Positions 42,258 through 51,214 are shown, counted from the first letter of the stretch. The stretch is 54,770 nucleotides of DNA from Streptomyces humi (GCF_001005085.2 NZ_LBMU02000076.1:1-54770), one strand, 5' to 3'. Numbers and translations: made by a program. The notes: generated by a model not told the origin, from the letters alone.

Positions 42258-44618
42258 GTGACCAGCAGACCCTGGACGTTCAGAGCAATCGCCGTCGGCG
42301 TGACGCTCGCGACCGCCTCCGCAGGTTTCACCACCTTCGCGGTCGCCCAGGCCGCGACCCCGGCGAAGAGCGCCACCGTCGACCGGCACGACCCGTCGGC
42401 GAAGCAGGACGAGCACGACCTGGACGGCCCGCTGAGCAAGACCCAGGCGGCCCAGCGCCAGGAGGCCCTCGACCAGGTCATATCCGGTAAGACCCAGGTC
42501 AAGGACCGTGACGGTTCCAAGGTCGTCCAGCTGAAGAGCAAGAAGGGCGACAGCAAGTACGTCGAGCTCGGCCGTGAGAAGACGGACAAGATCTTCACGA
42601 TCCTGGTGGAGTTCGGGGACCAGACGGACCCCCGGTACAACGGCACGGCCGGCCCGCTGCACAACCAGATAGCCCAGCCGGACCGCACCAAGGACAACTC
42701 CACGGCCTGGCAGGCGGACTACAACCAGCAGCACTTCCAGGACCTCTACTTCGGCACCGGCAAGAACACCGAGTCGCTGAAGAAGTACTACGAGAAGCAG
42801 TCCTCGGGCCGCTACTCGGTCGACGGCGAGGTCACGGACTGGGTCAAGGTCCCGTACAACGAGGCCCGTTACGGCAACAACGCGTGCGGCTCCACCACCT
42901 GCTCCAGCGTCTGGAACCTGGTGCGCGACGGCCTGAACGCCTGGGTCGCCGACCAGAAGGCGGCCGGCGAGTCCGACGCCGCGATCAAGGCGGACCTGGC
43001 CCAGTACGACCAGTGGGACCGCTACGACTACGACGGCGACGGCAACTTCAACGAGCCGGACGGCTACGTCGACCACTTCCAGATCGTGCACGCCGGCGAG
43101 GACGAGTCCGCGGGCGGCGGTGCCCAGGGCACCGACGCGATCTGGGCGCACCGCTGGTACGCCTTCGGCACCGACGCCGGCGCCACCGGCCCCGCGGACA
43201 ACAAGCTCGGCGGCACCCAGGTCGGCGACACCGGCATCTGGGTCGGCGACTACACCATGCAGCCGGAGAACGGCGGCCTCGGCGTCTACGCCCACGAGTA
43301 CGGCCACGACCTTGGCCTGCCGGACGAGTACGACACCGACGGCGGCGAGAACTCCACCGGTTTCTGGACCCTGATGTCCTCCGGCTCCTGGCTGGGCACC
43401 GGCAAGGAGGCCATCGGTGACCTGCCGGGCGACATGAACGCCTGGGACAAGCTCCAGCTGGGCTGGCTCGACTACGACGTGGCGAAGGCGGCCACCAAGT
43501 CCCGCCACAAGCTGGGCGTCGCCGAGTACAACACCAAGAACAAGCAGGCCCTGGTGGTCTCGCTGCCCGACAAGGCGGTCACCACCACCGTCGTCACCCC
43601 CGCGCAGGGCTCGACCCAGTGGTGGAGCGGCAGCGGCAACGACCTGAAGAACACGCTGACCCGTGACGTCGACCTCACCGGCAAGTCGTCCGCGACGCTC
43701 TCGCTCGACGGCTGGTACGACATCGAGGCGAACTACGACTACCTCTACGCCGAGGTGTCCACCGACGGCGGCGCCAACTGGACCGCCCTGGACGGCACGG
43801 TCAACGGCGCGGCGATCCCGCGTGACGGCAGCGACAAGCCGGCCCTCACCGGTTCGATCGACGCGTACGCCAAGCTGTCGTACCCGCTGGACGCCTACGC
43901 GGGCCAGAAGATCCAGCTCCGCTTCCGCTACCAGACCGACGGCGGGGTGGCCCTGAAGGGCTTCGCGGCCGACGAGATCGCGGTGACGGCCGACGGCGCG
44001 ACCGTCTTCTCCGACAACGCGGAGGCGGCGGACGCCGCTTGGACCGCGTCCGGCTTCTCCCGGATCGGCGCGTCCTTCACCAAGGACTACGCGCAGTACT
44101 ACATCGCGGAGAACCGCCAGTACGTGTCGTACGACAAGACCCTCCGGGTCGGCCCGTACAACTTCGGCTTCTCGACGACCCGTCCGGACTGGGTGGAGCA
44201 CTACCCGTACCAGAACGGCCTGTTGATCTGGAAGTGGGACACCTCCGAGGCGGACAACAACACGCACACGGGCGACGGCGGTCACCCGGGTACCGGTCTG
44301 ATCCTCCCGGTCGACTCCCACCCGGCGCCGCTGAAGTGGTCCGACGGCACGCTGATGCGCAACCGCGTCCAGGCCTACGACTCGCCGTTCAGCCTCTACG
44401 GCACCGACGGCATCACGCTGCACAAGGCGGACGTCGCGACGAAGATCAAGGGGTCGCGCGGGGTGTCGGTCTTCGACGACCACGCCAGCACCTACTACGA
44501 CGCGTCGAACCCGACCGCCGGTGTCAAGATCACTGACACCAACACGAAGATCAAGATCGTCAAGGAAGCGCGAGACGGCTCGACGATCTCCATCCAGGTT
44601 GGCCCCGCGGTGAAGTAG
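42258..44618 (+). CDS. secreted M6 metalloprotease (immune inhibitor A family)
   Basis: A 786-residue secreted zinc protease. The signal peptide ends around residue 30-32 (TTFAVAQA). A propeptide follows, then the catalytic domain with HEYGHDLGLPDEYD (zinc ligands H346, H350; E347 catalytic) and the Met-turn segment TLMSSGSW. The region around 480-600 (LTRDVDLTGKSSATLSLDGWYDIE) is a MAM/jelly-roll-like domain of immune inhibitor A. It degrades proteins outside the cell. GGGGGAGGA just upstream supports the GTG. A terminator follows. Confidence 0.93.
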   Translation: MTSRPWTFRAIAVGVTLATASAGFTTFAVAQAATPAKSATVDRHDPSAKQDEHDLDGPLSKTQAAQRQEALDQVISGKTQVKDRDGSKVVQLKSKKGDSKYVELGREKTDKIFTILVEFGDQTDPRYNGTAGPLHNQIAQPDRTKDNSTAWQADYNQQHFQDLYFGTGKNTESLKKYYEKQSSGRYSVDGEVTDWVKVPYNEARYGNNACGSTTCSSVWNLVRDGLNAWVADQKAAGESDAAIKADLAQYDQWDRYDYDGDGNFNEPDGYVDHFQIVHAGEDESAGGGAQGTDAIWAHRWYAFGTDAGATGPADNKLGGTQVGDTGIWVGDYTMQPENGGLGVYAHEYGHDLGLPDEYDTDGGENSTGFWTLMSSGSWLGTGKEAIGDLPGDMNAWDKLQLGWLDYDVAKAATKSRHKLGVAEYNTKNKQALVVSLPDKAVTTTVVTPAQGSTQWWSGSGNDLKNTLTRDVDLTGKSSATLSLDGWYDIEANYDYLYAEVSTDGGANWTALDGTVNGAAIPRDGSDKPALTGSIDAYAKLSYPLDAYAGQKIQLRFRYQTDGGVALKGFAADEIAVTADGATVFSDNAEAADAAWTASGFSRIGASFTKDYAQYYIAENRQYVSYDKTLRVGPYNFGFSTTRPDWVEHYPYQNGLLIWKWDTSEADNNTHTGDGGHPGTGLILPVDSHPAPLKWSDGTLMRNRVQAYDSPFSLYGTDGITLHKADVATKIKGSRGVSVFDDHASTYYDASNPTAGVKITDTNTKIKIVKEARDGSTISIQVGPAVK

Positions 44619-44638
44619 TTCGCATTCCCGCAGGTCAG

Positions 44639-44684
44639 ACACGTATCGGCGGCGACCCCTTGGCGGGTCGCCGCCGATCGTGTT
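44639..44684 (+). terminator. terminator after the M6 protease gene
   Basis: ACACGTATCGGCGGCGACCC pairs with GGGTCGCCGCCGATCGTGT (one bulged base), loop of six bases, then TTT. Confidence 0.85.
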
Positions 44685-44739
44685 TAGGTGCGTCCTGTGG
44701 CTTTCTTATTGACACCGACGCACACGGGGGTGTGACCGC

Positions 44740-45066
44740 ATGACCGCAGGAGGGTTCTGCAAGCTGCCGAACGGCATGGTGGTGGTGGCGCTGAATCTGC
44801 CCAGTCCGACCGCGGACGGCTCGTCCGCCGTGCGTGTGCTGGTGCACGCCCAGAACCGTGCCCGGGCCCTGACCAGGCTCCGCAACCTCGGCATGCGAGC
44901 GGTCTACCTGCGGGGCAACGCCGCCCCGCCGACCCCGGACGAGATCACGGCCGTCCTCCACCACCCCGACGGCCTCATATGGCGAACGACCCCTGACAAC
45001 GGTGTCACCCCCCTGGAACTCTGGAGACCCATCAGATCCCTCCTTCGAAGATCGGCGGCGGCATAG
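44740..45066 (+). CDS. hypothetical protein, 108 residues
   Basis: A small cytoplasmic protein starting MTAGGFCKLPNGMVVVALNL. It has alternating strands and a helix (QNRARALTRLRNLGMRAVYL) and an end LELWRPIRSLLRRSAAA. No domain is recognised. GGGGGTG lies upstream of the ATG; GTG 44733 is an alternative start. The stop leads straight into a hairpin repeat. Codon bias is typical of real genes here. Confidence 0.7.
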   Translation: MTAGGFCKLPNGMVVVALNLPSPTADGSSAVRVLVHAQNRARALTRLRNLGMRAVYLRGNAAPPTPDEITAVLHHPDGLIWRTTPDNGVTPLELWRPIRSLLRRSAAA

Positions 45067-45155
45067 CGCCCCGCCAGGGGCGCGAACCTGTCAGCGCCGG
45101 CCCAGGCGGCCGACCCAGGGGCGCGGGGAACTGCGCGATCAGCCCCCACCGGCCG
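45064..45155 (+). repeat. dispersed hairpin repeat, double copy at 45.1 kb
   Basis: A GCGCCCC/GGGGCGC hairpin (45065-45082) directly follows the stop codon. A second partial copy with GGGGCGCGGGGAACTGCGCG and ATCAGCCCCCACCGG lies at about 45115-45152. Confidence 0.75.
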
Positions 45156-45268
45156 GCAGATGCCCACCGGCGGGTCCGGCACCGCCGAAACCCGCCGGCG
45201 CGGCTGAGCCTCGCTACGGACCCGCCGTCGTGGTTGAGCGCCGCGGAGTGGAAATGGAGGTGCGGTTC

Positions 45269-45853
45269 CTATACGACCGGCTTGCCGGTCAGTTCCACGC
45301 CTGCCTCGCGGAGCTCCTCCAAGGCCCGCTGGGTGGTCGCCTCGGCGACGCCCGCCGTGAGGGCGAGGAGGACCTGGGTCCGGAAGCCCGCTTTCACGGC
45401 GTCCAGGGCGGTGGCCCGCACGCAGTGGTCCGTCGCGATCCCCACCACGTCCACCTCGTCGATCTTGCGGGCGCGCAGCCACTCCGCCAGTGTCACCCCG
45501 TTCTCGTCGGCGCCCTCGAACCCGCTGTACGCCGCCGCGTACGCGCCCTTGCTGAACACCGCGTCCACCGCGCCGGAGGCGACCGCCGGGGCGAAGTTCG
45601 GATGGAAGCCCACGCCCTCCGTGCCGGCGACGCAGTGCGCGGGCCAGCTGCGGACGTAGTCGGGGTTGTCCGCGAAGTGGCCGCCCGGCGCTATGTGGTG
45701 GTCGCGGGTCGCCACCACGTGGCGGTACCCGGCCGGCGCCTGCCCGATCAGCTCCGTGATCGCGGCGGCCACGTCGGCGCCCCCGGCCACGGCGAGGCTG
45801 CCCCCTTCGCAGAAGTCGTTCTGCACATCGACGACGATCAACGCGCGGCGCAT
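45269..45853 (-). CDS. pncA: nicotinamidase / isochorismatase-family hydrolase (PncA)
   Basis: A 194-residue hydrolase converting nicotinamide to nicotinic acid for NAD salvage. The catalytic triad is D9 (VVDVQNDFC), K102 (FSKGA) and C144 (TDHCVRAT). The metal-site residues D51 and H53 are in TRDHH. GAAGGA upstream supports the ATG. It is followed upstream by pncB on the same strand, so product passes to the next enzyme of the pathway. Other isochorismatases share the fold, but the metal-site motif and the neighbour favour PncA. Confidence 0.9.
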   Translation of the reverse strand: MRRALIVVDVQNDFCEGGSLAVAGGADVAAAITELIGQAPAGYRHVVATRDHHIAPGGHFADNPDYVRSWPAHCVAGTEGVGFHPNFAPAVASGAVDAVFSKGAYAAAYSGFEGADENGVTLAEWLRARKIDEVDVVGIATDHCVRATALDAVKAGFRTQVLLALTAGVAEATTQRALEELREAGVELTGKPVV

Positions 45854-46000
45854 GGTGGAGTCCTTCGGATTCGGTATCGGGTTGTGTCGAAGGGAGAGAC
45901 GCGTGACGAGGGCGTGCGGGTCCGGCCTGACCTCCGAGCGTAGAGAGTTACGGGGGCGTAGGGGAGGGGGCTTTGCGGGGCGCGTACGCGGGCGCCCGCT

Positions 46001-47347
46001 CTAGCTACCCGAGCGCCCCTGGACGTACTCCGTCGGAATGACCGGTTCCCCCCGGGAGAGCTGGGTCGCGGAGAGGGGCAGGTTGGCCTTGGCCGCCGCA
46101 TGGCGTGCGCGGGGCGCGTCCAGGGGCTCGCGCGCGACCACCTCGCCGGACTTCACCAGTTCGACCAGCAACTGCCGGTCGGCCAGCGCGGCCGGCACCT
46201 CACCGGTGCCGACGACCTCGGCCTCCGCCACCCCGTCGGCGTCCAGCCGCCGCGCGGCCCACTTGCGCCCCCCGACCGACGTCTTGCCGCCGGTCGACTT
46301 CTTCGCCACCGGCACCAGCGGCGCGTTCGGGTCGGCGGACTCGGTGCGCGCCACCAGCTTGTAGACCATGGAGCAGGTGGGGTGCCCGGAGCCGGTCACC
46401 AGCTGGGTGCCGACGCCGTACGCGTCCACGGGCGCCGCGGCGAGCGAGGCGATGGCGTACTCGTCGAGGTCGGAGGTGACGACGATCTTCGTGTCCGTCG
46501 CGCCCAGCTCGTCCAGCTGCTGGCGCACCCGGTGGGCGACCAGCAGCAGGTCGCCGGAGTCGATCCGGACCGCGCCCAGCTCGGGCCCGGCCACCTCCAC
46601 GGCCGTACGGACCGCCTCGGCGACGTCGTAGGTGTCCACCAGCAGGGTGGTGCCCCGGCCGAGCGAGTCGACCTGGGCGCGGAAGGCGTCCCGCTCCCGG
46701 TCGTGCAGCAGGGTGAAGGCGTGGGCGGAGGTGCCGACGGTGGGGATGCCGTAGCGGAACCCGGCCGCCAGGTCGGAGGTGGTCGCGAAGCCGCCGACGT
46801 AGGCGGCGCGGGAGGCGGCGACGGCGGCCAGCTCGTGGGTGCGGCGGGCGCCCATCTCGATCAGCGGGCGGCCCCCGGCGGCCGAGGACATCCGGGAGGC
46901 GGCGGCCGCGATCGCCGAGTCGTGGTTGAGGATCGAGAGGATCACGGTCTCCAGCAGCACGCACTCCCCGAAGGACCCCTCCACCCGCATGATCGGCGAG
47001 CCCGGGAAGTAGACCTCGCCCTCGGGGTAACCCCAGATGTCGCCGCTGAAGCGGTAGTCGGCCAGCCACTGGAGGGTGGGGCCGTCGACGATCCCGCGCT
47101 CCTCCAGGAAGCCGAGCACGTTCGCGTCGAACCGGAAGTTCTGGACCGCGTCAAGGACGCGTCCGGTGCCCGCCAGCGCGCCGTAGCGACGCCCTTCCGG
47201 CAGTCGCCGGGTGAAGACCTCGAAGACGCTGTGCCGCTCGGCCGTGCCCGCCTTCAGGGCGGCTTGCAGCATCGTCAGCTCGTACTGGTCCGTGAAGAGC
47301 GCCGTCGAGGGAACGTCCACCGGCAGCCCAAGGTCCGCTGTGTTCAT
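46001..47347 (-). CDS. pncB: nicotinate phosphoribosyltransferase (PncB)
   Basis: A 448-residue enzyme joining nicotinate and PRPP to nicotinate mononucleotide. The phosphorylated His is H209 in VGTSAHAFTLLHD; substrate motifs include LVDTYDV and RIDSGDLLLVAHRVRQQL. TAGCAT (minus strand, 47361-47356) is a good -10 box 8 bases before the ATG, so the leader is very short. It is divergent from clpS, with a dyad in the shared region. pncA follows downstream. Confidence 0.95.
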   Translation of the reverse strand: MNTADLGLPVDVPSTALFTDQYELTMLQAALKAGTAERHSVFEVFTRRLPEGRRYGALAGTGRVLDAVQNFRFDANVLGFLEERGIVDGPTLQWLADYRFSGDIWGYPEGEVYFPGSPIMRVEGSFGECVLLETVILSILNHDSAIAAAASRMSSAAGGRPLIEMGARRTHELAAVAASRAAYVGGFATTSDLAAGFRYGIPTVGTSAHAFTLLHDRERDAFRAQVDSLGRGTTLLVDTYDVAEAVRTAVEVAGPELGAVRIDSGDLLLVAHRVRQQLDELGATDTKIVVTSDLDEYAIASLAAAPVDAYGVGTQLVTGSGHPTCSMVYKLVARTESADPNAPLVPVAKKSTGGKTSVGGRKWAARRLDADGVAEAEVVGTGEVPAALADRQLLVELVKSGEVVAREPLDAPRARHAAAKANLPLSATQLSRGEPVIPTEYVQGRSGS

Positions 47348-47371
47348 GACTACGGATGCTACACCCCTTCG

Positions 47372-47384
47372 CGTCAGTGTGACG
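47372..47384. promoter_or_regulatory. 13-bp dyad in the pncB-clpS divergent region
   Basis: CGTCA-GTG-TGACG. It begins 11 bases upstream of the pncB -10 box, covering the spacer/-35 area, a position suited to a repressor. Confidence 0.45.
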
Positions 47385-47405
47385 ATTTATGGCCCGCGTG
47401 GCAGC

Positions 47406-47723
47406 ATGGGCCCTGTGACGTCACCCGCTCCCGTAGAGATCGAACGCACCGAGTCGGCGGAGGAGGTCTTCGCCGTACCCGAGCCCGACGTCCCGTGGAT
47501 CACGATCGTGCACAACGATCCCGTCAACCTCATGAGCTACGTGACGTACGTCTTCCAGACGTACTTCGGCTATCCCAAGGACAAGGCCACCAAGCTCATG
47601 CTCGACGTCCACCACAAGGGCCGGGCGGTCGTCTCCAGCGGCTCCCGTGAGGAGATGGAACGCGACGTGCAGGCGATGCACGGCTACGGCCTGTGGGCCA
47701 CCCTCCAGCAGGACCGGAAGTAG
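47406..47723 (+). CDS. clpS: ATP-dependent Clp protease adaptor ClpS
   Basis: A 105-residue adaptor that feeds N-degron proteins to ClpAP/ClpCP. The core VPWITIVHNDPVNLMSYVTYVFQTYFGY holds the substrate-binding pocket residues, followed by KATKLMLDVHHKGRAVVSSG and a C-terminal EEMERDVQAMHGYGLWATLQ. GTG 47415 is an alternative start. It opens the clpS-DUF2017-permease-mec-cysO-cysM run. Confidence 0.95.
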   Translation: MGPVTSPAPVEIERTESAEEVFAVPEPDVPWITIVHNDPVNLMSYVTYVFQTYFGYPKDKATKLMLDVHHKGRAVVSSGSREEMERDVQAMHGYGLWATLQQDRK

Positions 47724-47803
47724 CCCCCGGGAAGCGGCCCCCACAACAGCCTCGCCGAGCAGCCAGGCTCCCCGACCAGGACCGGAAGCAGCGAACCCCC
47801 TCC

Positions 47804-48409
47804 ATGCCAGGAATCTTCGAACCGCTCCCCGGCGGCGGCGCGGCCGTCGCGCTCGACGACGTCGAGATCTCCATCATCCGGTCGCTGGCCGTCCAGCTCC
47901 TGGAGCTCATCGGCCCGGGACCCGCCGAGGACGCCCCCGACGACCCGCTCGCCGAACTGTTCAACGAGGGGCCCAGTGAGGCCCCCGCCGACCCGGTGCT
48001 GCGCCGGCTCTTCCCGGACGCCTACTGCGACCCGGAGCGGGCCCCGGACTCGCCCGACGCGGCCGCGGAGCAGCAGGCCCACTCCGCGGAGTTCCGCCGC
48101 TACACCGAGAACGACCTGCGGGCCGGCAAGCGGGAGAGCGCCCTCGCGGTGATCCGCTCCCTGGACGGGCTCGCCCCCGTCGAGGAGAGCGGCGCGGTCC
48201 TGGAGCTGGCCCCGGGCGAGTCCCGGCAGTGGCTCGGCGCCCTCAACGACCTGCGCCTCGCGATCGGCTCGCGCCTCGACATCACCGACGAGGACGACAC
48301 CGACCTGCTCTACCGGCTCCCCGACGAGGACCCGCGCAAGCCCATGGTGATGGCGTACCTGTGGCTCGGGGGCCTCCAGGAGACCCTGGTCGCCACCCTG
48401 ATGCCGTAA
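47804..48409 (+). CDS. DUF2017 family protein
   Basis: A 201-residue actinobacterial protein, next to clpS as in mycobacteria. Conserved segments are LDDVEISIIRSLAVQLLELIG, PLAELF, VLRRLFPDAY, WLGALNDLRLAIGSRLDI and YLWLGGLQETL. Mostly helical and acidic. Function is unknown; the neighbourhood suggests proteolysis or cysteine metabolism. The start ATG at 47804 is preceded only by a weak purine run. The stop lies in a 15-bp repeat. Confidence 0.88.
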   Translation: MPGIFEPLPGGGAAVALDDVEISIIRSLAVQLLELIGPGPAEDAPDDPLAELFNEGPSEAPADPVLRRLFPDAYCDPERAPDSPDAAAEQQAHSAEFRRYTENDLRAGKRESALAVIRSLDGLAPVEESGAVLELAPGESRQWLGALNDLRLAIGSRLDITDEDDTDLLYRLPDEDPRKPMVMAYLWLGGLQETLVATLMP

Positions 48410-48475
48410 TCCGGGATGTCGTGATCCCCGATGCCGTAATCCGGGATGTCGTGATCCCGGATGCCGTGATCCCGG
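48401..48475 (+). repeat. five 15-bp tandem repeats at the end of the DUF2017 gene
   Basis: Units at 48401, 48416, 48431, 48446 and 48461, consensus ATGYCGTRATCCCGG, also visible as a 30-bp doubled unit. The first unit contains the TAA stop. Confidence 0.95.
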
Positions 48476-48863
48476 CCGTGATTTTGGACGCCGTGGTCCC
48501 TGGCGCCGCGGTCCGGCTCCCTTATGTCGTAGAAGATCCGGATTTCGCGTTCGCTCAGAGGACGCTCAATTCCGGATAACGATCCCGTCACCGATGCGGC
48601 CGCTTATGACCTTTTCGGCCGCACTTTGTCCGCTTCTTCCTGTGGTGTGCGCCACAATGCCCCTCGGCGGATCCCGGTGATCAATGTTGCGGGCGTGATA
48701 AATCTTCACGACCGCCCGGCGGACACCACCCACGTGTCGTCCGGGTGCGCCACCGACCCGGCGACCGCCGGACAGGCACCGCTCCATCAATCCGGGGGGA
48801 TCGAAACCCGATCCGAGGCCGACCAGAGGCCCGGTTCGGCATGGAGAAAGGCGCACACCACAC
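48410..48863. other. 454-base gap before the permease gene
   Basis: The left part is the tandem repeat. The right part probably holds the permease promoter and leader; TAAATC and a GGATC/GATCC hairpin (around 48796-48814) are present. No riboswitch that I recognise. Confidence 0.5.
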
Positions 48864-50327
48864 ATGACCTCCGCTCAGGTCGACACGTCGGAGAAGGGCT
48901 CCGGAGCCTCCGGGTCCCCGGCCGCCTCCGAAGCTCCCGAAGAGGGGTACGAGCGCGGACTCGGCAGCCGCCAGGTCCAGATGATCGCGATCGGCGGCGC
49001 CATCGGCGTCGGCCTCTTCCTGGGAGCCGGGGCGAACATCGCCAAGGCAGGACCCAGCCTGATCCTGATGTACGCCCTCGCCGGCGCCATCATCTTCTTC
49101 ATCATGCGGGCCCTCGGCGAGCTCCTGCTCTACCGGCCCGTCTCCGGCTCCTTCGCCGAGTACTCCCGCGAGTTCCTCGGCCCGTTCTTCGGCTACTTCA
49201 CCGGCTGGACGTACTGGCTGATGTGGGTCGTCACGGGCATGGCCGAACTGACGGCCGCCGCGATCTACGTCCACTACTGGTTCCCGGCCATCCCCCAGTG
49301 GGTGACGGCCCTGGTGTTCCTGGTGGTGCTCTTCGGGGTCAACCTGATCTCCGTGAAGGTGTTCGGGGAGCTGGAGTTCTGGTTCTCCATGGTCAAGGTC
49401 ACCGCCCTGATCGGCATGATCGTGATCGGCCTCGGCGTCCTCACCTTCGGTTTCAGCTCCGCCGGTGACACCGCGTCGGTCGCGAACCTCTACCAGTTCG
49501 ACGGCTTCTTCCCCAAGGGCGTCGGCTCGTCCCTGATGACCCTCCAGGGCGTCATGTTCGCCTACCTCGCGGTCGAGCTGGTCGGCGTCACCGCCGGCGA
49601 GTCGGAGGACCCCGAGAAGACCCTCCCCAAGGCGATCAACACGCTCCCCTGGCGCATCGCCCTCTTCTACGTCGGCGCGCTCACCGTCATCCTCTGCGTC
49701 GTCAAGTGGACCGAGTTCGCACCGGGCGTCTCCCCGTTCGTGGCCGCCTTCGCGAAGATCGGCATCCCGGCCGGCGCCGGCATCGTCAACTTCGTCGTGC
49801 TGACCGCCGCCCTGTCCTCCTGCAACTCCGGCATGTACTCCACGGGCCGGATGCTGCGCACCCTCGCCGACAGCGGTGAGGCACCGGCCGCGTTCAGGAA
49901 GCTGTCCGCGTCCAAGACCCCGGCGTTCGGCGTCACGGTCTCGGTCCTCTTCATGGGCATCGGCGTGGTCCTCAACTACGTCGTCCCGGAGAAGGCGTTC
50001 GGCTACGTCACCTCCGTCGCCACCGCGGCCGGCATCTGGACCTGGCTGATGATCCTGATCAGCCACGTCCTGTACCGCCGCGCGGTCGACGCGGGCCGTC
50101 TGCCGGCCTCCTCCTTCCCGGCGCCCGGCGGCGCGGTGTGCAGCTGGATCGCCATCGCCTTCCTGCTCTTCGTGACCTGCCTGATCGCGTACGACGCCGA
50201 CTCCCGGGTCTGCCTCTACGTGATGGCCGGCTGGGCCGCGGCGCTCGGCGTCGGCTGGCGGGTGCTGAAGAACCGCAGTCCCGAGGTCACCGAGCGCCGC
50301 GAGCGGGCGCCGGAGAAGGTGAGCTGA
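48864..50327 (+). CDS. amino acid permease (APC superfamily, AAT family)
   Basis: A 487-residue permease with twelve membrane segments. The first helix carries the family motif QMIAIGGAIGVGLFLGAGANIAKAGPS, then EL LLYRPVSGSFAEY (read ELLLYRPVSGSFAEY) and a FAYLAVELVGVTAGESEDPEKTLPKAIN segment. It resembles AnsP/CycA-type transporters of small neutral amino acids; the specific substrate is not readable. In mycobacteria this place in the clpS-cysM block holds a peptidase gene instead. GGAGAAAGG lies 12 bases upstream of the ATG. Confidence 0.9.
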   Translation: MTSAQVDTSEKGSGASGSPAASEAPEEGYERGLGSRQVQMIAIGGAIGVGLFLGAGANIAKAGPSLILMYALAGAIIFFIMRALGELLLYRPVSGSFAEYSREFLGPFFGYFTGWTYWLMWVVTGMAELTAAAIYVHYWFPAIPQWVTALVFLVVLFGVNLISVKVFGELEFWFSMVKVTALIGMIVIGLGVLTFGFSSAGDTASVANLYQFDGFFPKGVGSSLMTLQGVMFAYLAVELVGVTAGESEDPEKTLPKAINTLPWRIALFYVGALTVILCVVKWTEFAPGVSPFVAAFAKIGIPAGAGIVNFVVLTAALSSCNSGMYSTGRMLRTLADSGEAPAAFRKLSASKTPAFGVTVSVLFMGIGVVLNYVVPEKAFGYVTSVATAAGIWTWLMILISHVLYRRAVDAGRLPASSFPAPGGAVCSWIAIAFLLFVTCLIAYDADSRVCLYVMAGWAAALGVGWRVLKNRSPEVTERRERAPEKVS

Positions 50328-50462
50328 CCACCCCCTCCCGGACGTCCGGCCACAGGGAGCACTCGTGGCGCTCCCCGCGGCCGCCGCTCAGGGCGTCCGG
50401 CATCTGGGCCGTCCCGTACCACCCATCGGTACGGGGCGGCCCTTCTGCTTATCCTGGCGACC

Positions 50463-50885
50463 ATGCTGACCATCACCCAGGCCCTCGTCGACCAGATCGT
50501 CGCCCACGCGCGCAAGGACCACCCGGACGAGGCGTGCGGCGTCGTCGCCGGGCCGGCCGGCTCCGACCGCCCCGAGCGCTTCATCCCGATGCTGAACGCG
50601 GCGATGTCCCCGACGTTCTACGAGTTCGACTCCGGGGACCTGCTGAAGCTGTACCGCGAGATGGACGACCGCGACGAGGAACCGGTGGTGATCTACCACT
50701 CCCACACGGCGACGGAGGCGTACCCGTCCCGGACGGACATCTCGTACGCGAACGAGCCCGGCGCCCACTACGTCCTCGTCTCCACGGCGGACACGGACGG
50801 CCTCGGCGACTTCCAGTTCCGCTCGTACCGCATCGTGGACGGCGAGGTCACGGAGGAAGAGGTCGCGGTGGTGGCGTCGTACTGA
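50463..50885 (+). CDS. mec: JAMM/MPN+ metallopeptidase (Mec-like, CysO processing)
   Basis: A 140-residue zinc isopeptidase. The JAMM motif is complete: E23, H79, H81 and D92 (HSHTATEAYPSRTD). In M. tuberculosis the neighbour of CysO, Mec+, cuts cysteine from the CysO-cysteine adduct. Here CysO also has two residues after its Gly-Gly, so this enzyme may additionally trim the precursor. No ribosome binding site stands out before the ATG. The gene precedes the leader peptide, cysO and cysM. Confidence 0.88.
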   Translation: MLTITQALVDQIVAHARKDHPDEACGVVAGPAGSDRPERFIPMLNAAMSPTFYEFDSGDLLKLYREMDDRDEEPVVIYHSHTATEAYPSRTDISYANEPGAHYVLVSTADTDGLGDFQFRSYRIVDGEVTEEEVAVVASY

Positions 50886-50888
50886 GTC

Positions 50889-50936
50889 CGCGGGTCGGTG
50901 GGGGCCGGTCGCGCGGTTCCCCGCGTCCCCTCACGT
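50889..50936 (-). repeat. dispersed hairpin repeat, copy at 50.9 kb
   Basis: Minus strand: GTGAGGGGACGCGGGGAACC, then GCGCGACCGGCCCCCACCGA. It follows the mec stop codon and has one changed base in the GGGGCGCGGGGAA core. Confidence 0.75.
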
Positions 50937-51020
50937 CGGCCACGTCCCGCCTGTCTCAGAGTCCGGTCGGAATACGTCCATCATGCGGAATCACACTCCA
51001 GGATCCAGGCCGGGAATCGA

Positions 51021-51038
51021 TACGATGACCCCATGGTT
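51021..51038 (+). promoter_or_regulatory. -10 box and leaderless start of the leader peptide
   Basis: TACGAT at 51021-51026 is six bases before the ATG at 51033, so transcription could begin at the start codon. The -35 region is weak. Confidence 0.4.
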
Positions 51039-51128
51039 TTCCATGACGTGAGCGAGAAGGCGCCGGGCAGCATGCTCGTGGCGCGGCTGCACGTCGACCT
51101 GTGCAGGCTGAACAGCGCCATCTGTTGA
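51033..51128 (+). CDS. Cys-containing leader peptide (attenuator) upstream of cysO-cysM
   Basis: A 31-residue peptide, MVFHDVSEKAPG at the start and LHVDLCRLNSAIC at the end. The RLHVDLCRLxSAxC ending with a terminal Cys matches the short leader peptides seen before sulfur-assimilation and cysteine genes in streptomycetes. Ribosome stalling at Cys codons when cysteine is scarce would change expression of the downstream genes, as shown for polycysteine uORFs in mycobacteria. The cysO start is 86 bases beyond its stop. A shorter version could start at ATG 51072. Confidence 0.75.
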   Translation: MVFHDVSEKAPGSMLVARLHVDLCRLNSAIC

Positions 51129-51214
51129 CGTCACCCCTGCCGCCGTACGGCCGTGAGCCGCGGCGTGCCGCTGCGCGCCCACCCACCCAGACTTTCCGAC
51201 AGGAGCCCTGAGCC

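Noticed and set aside
48600..48863. Amino acid riboswitch or T-box before the permease
   Set aside because: I see no T-box, glycine or lysine aptamer core, only a small GGATC hairpin.
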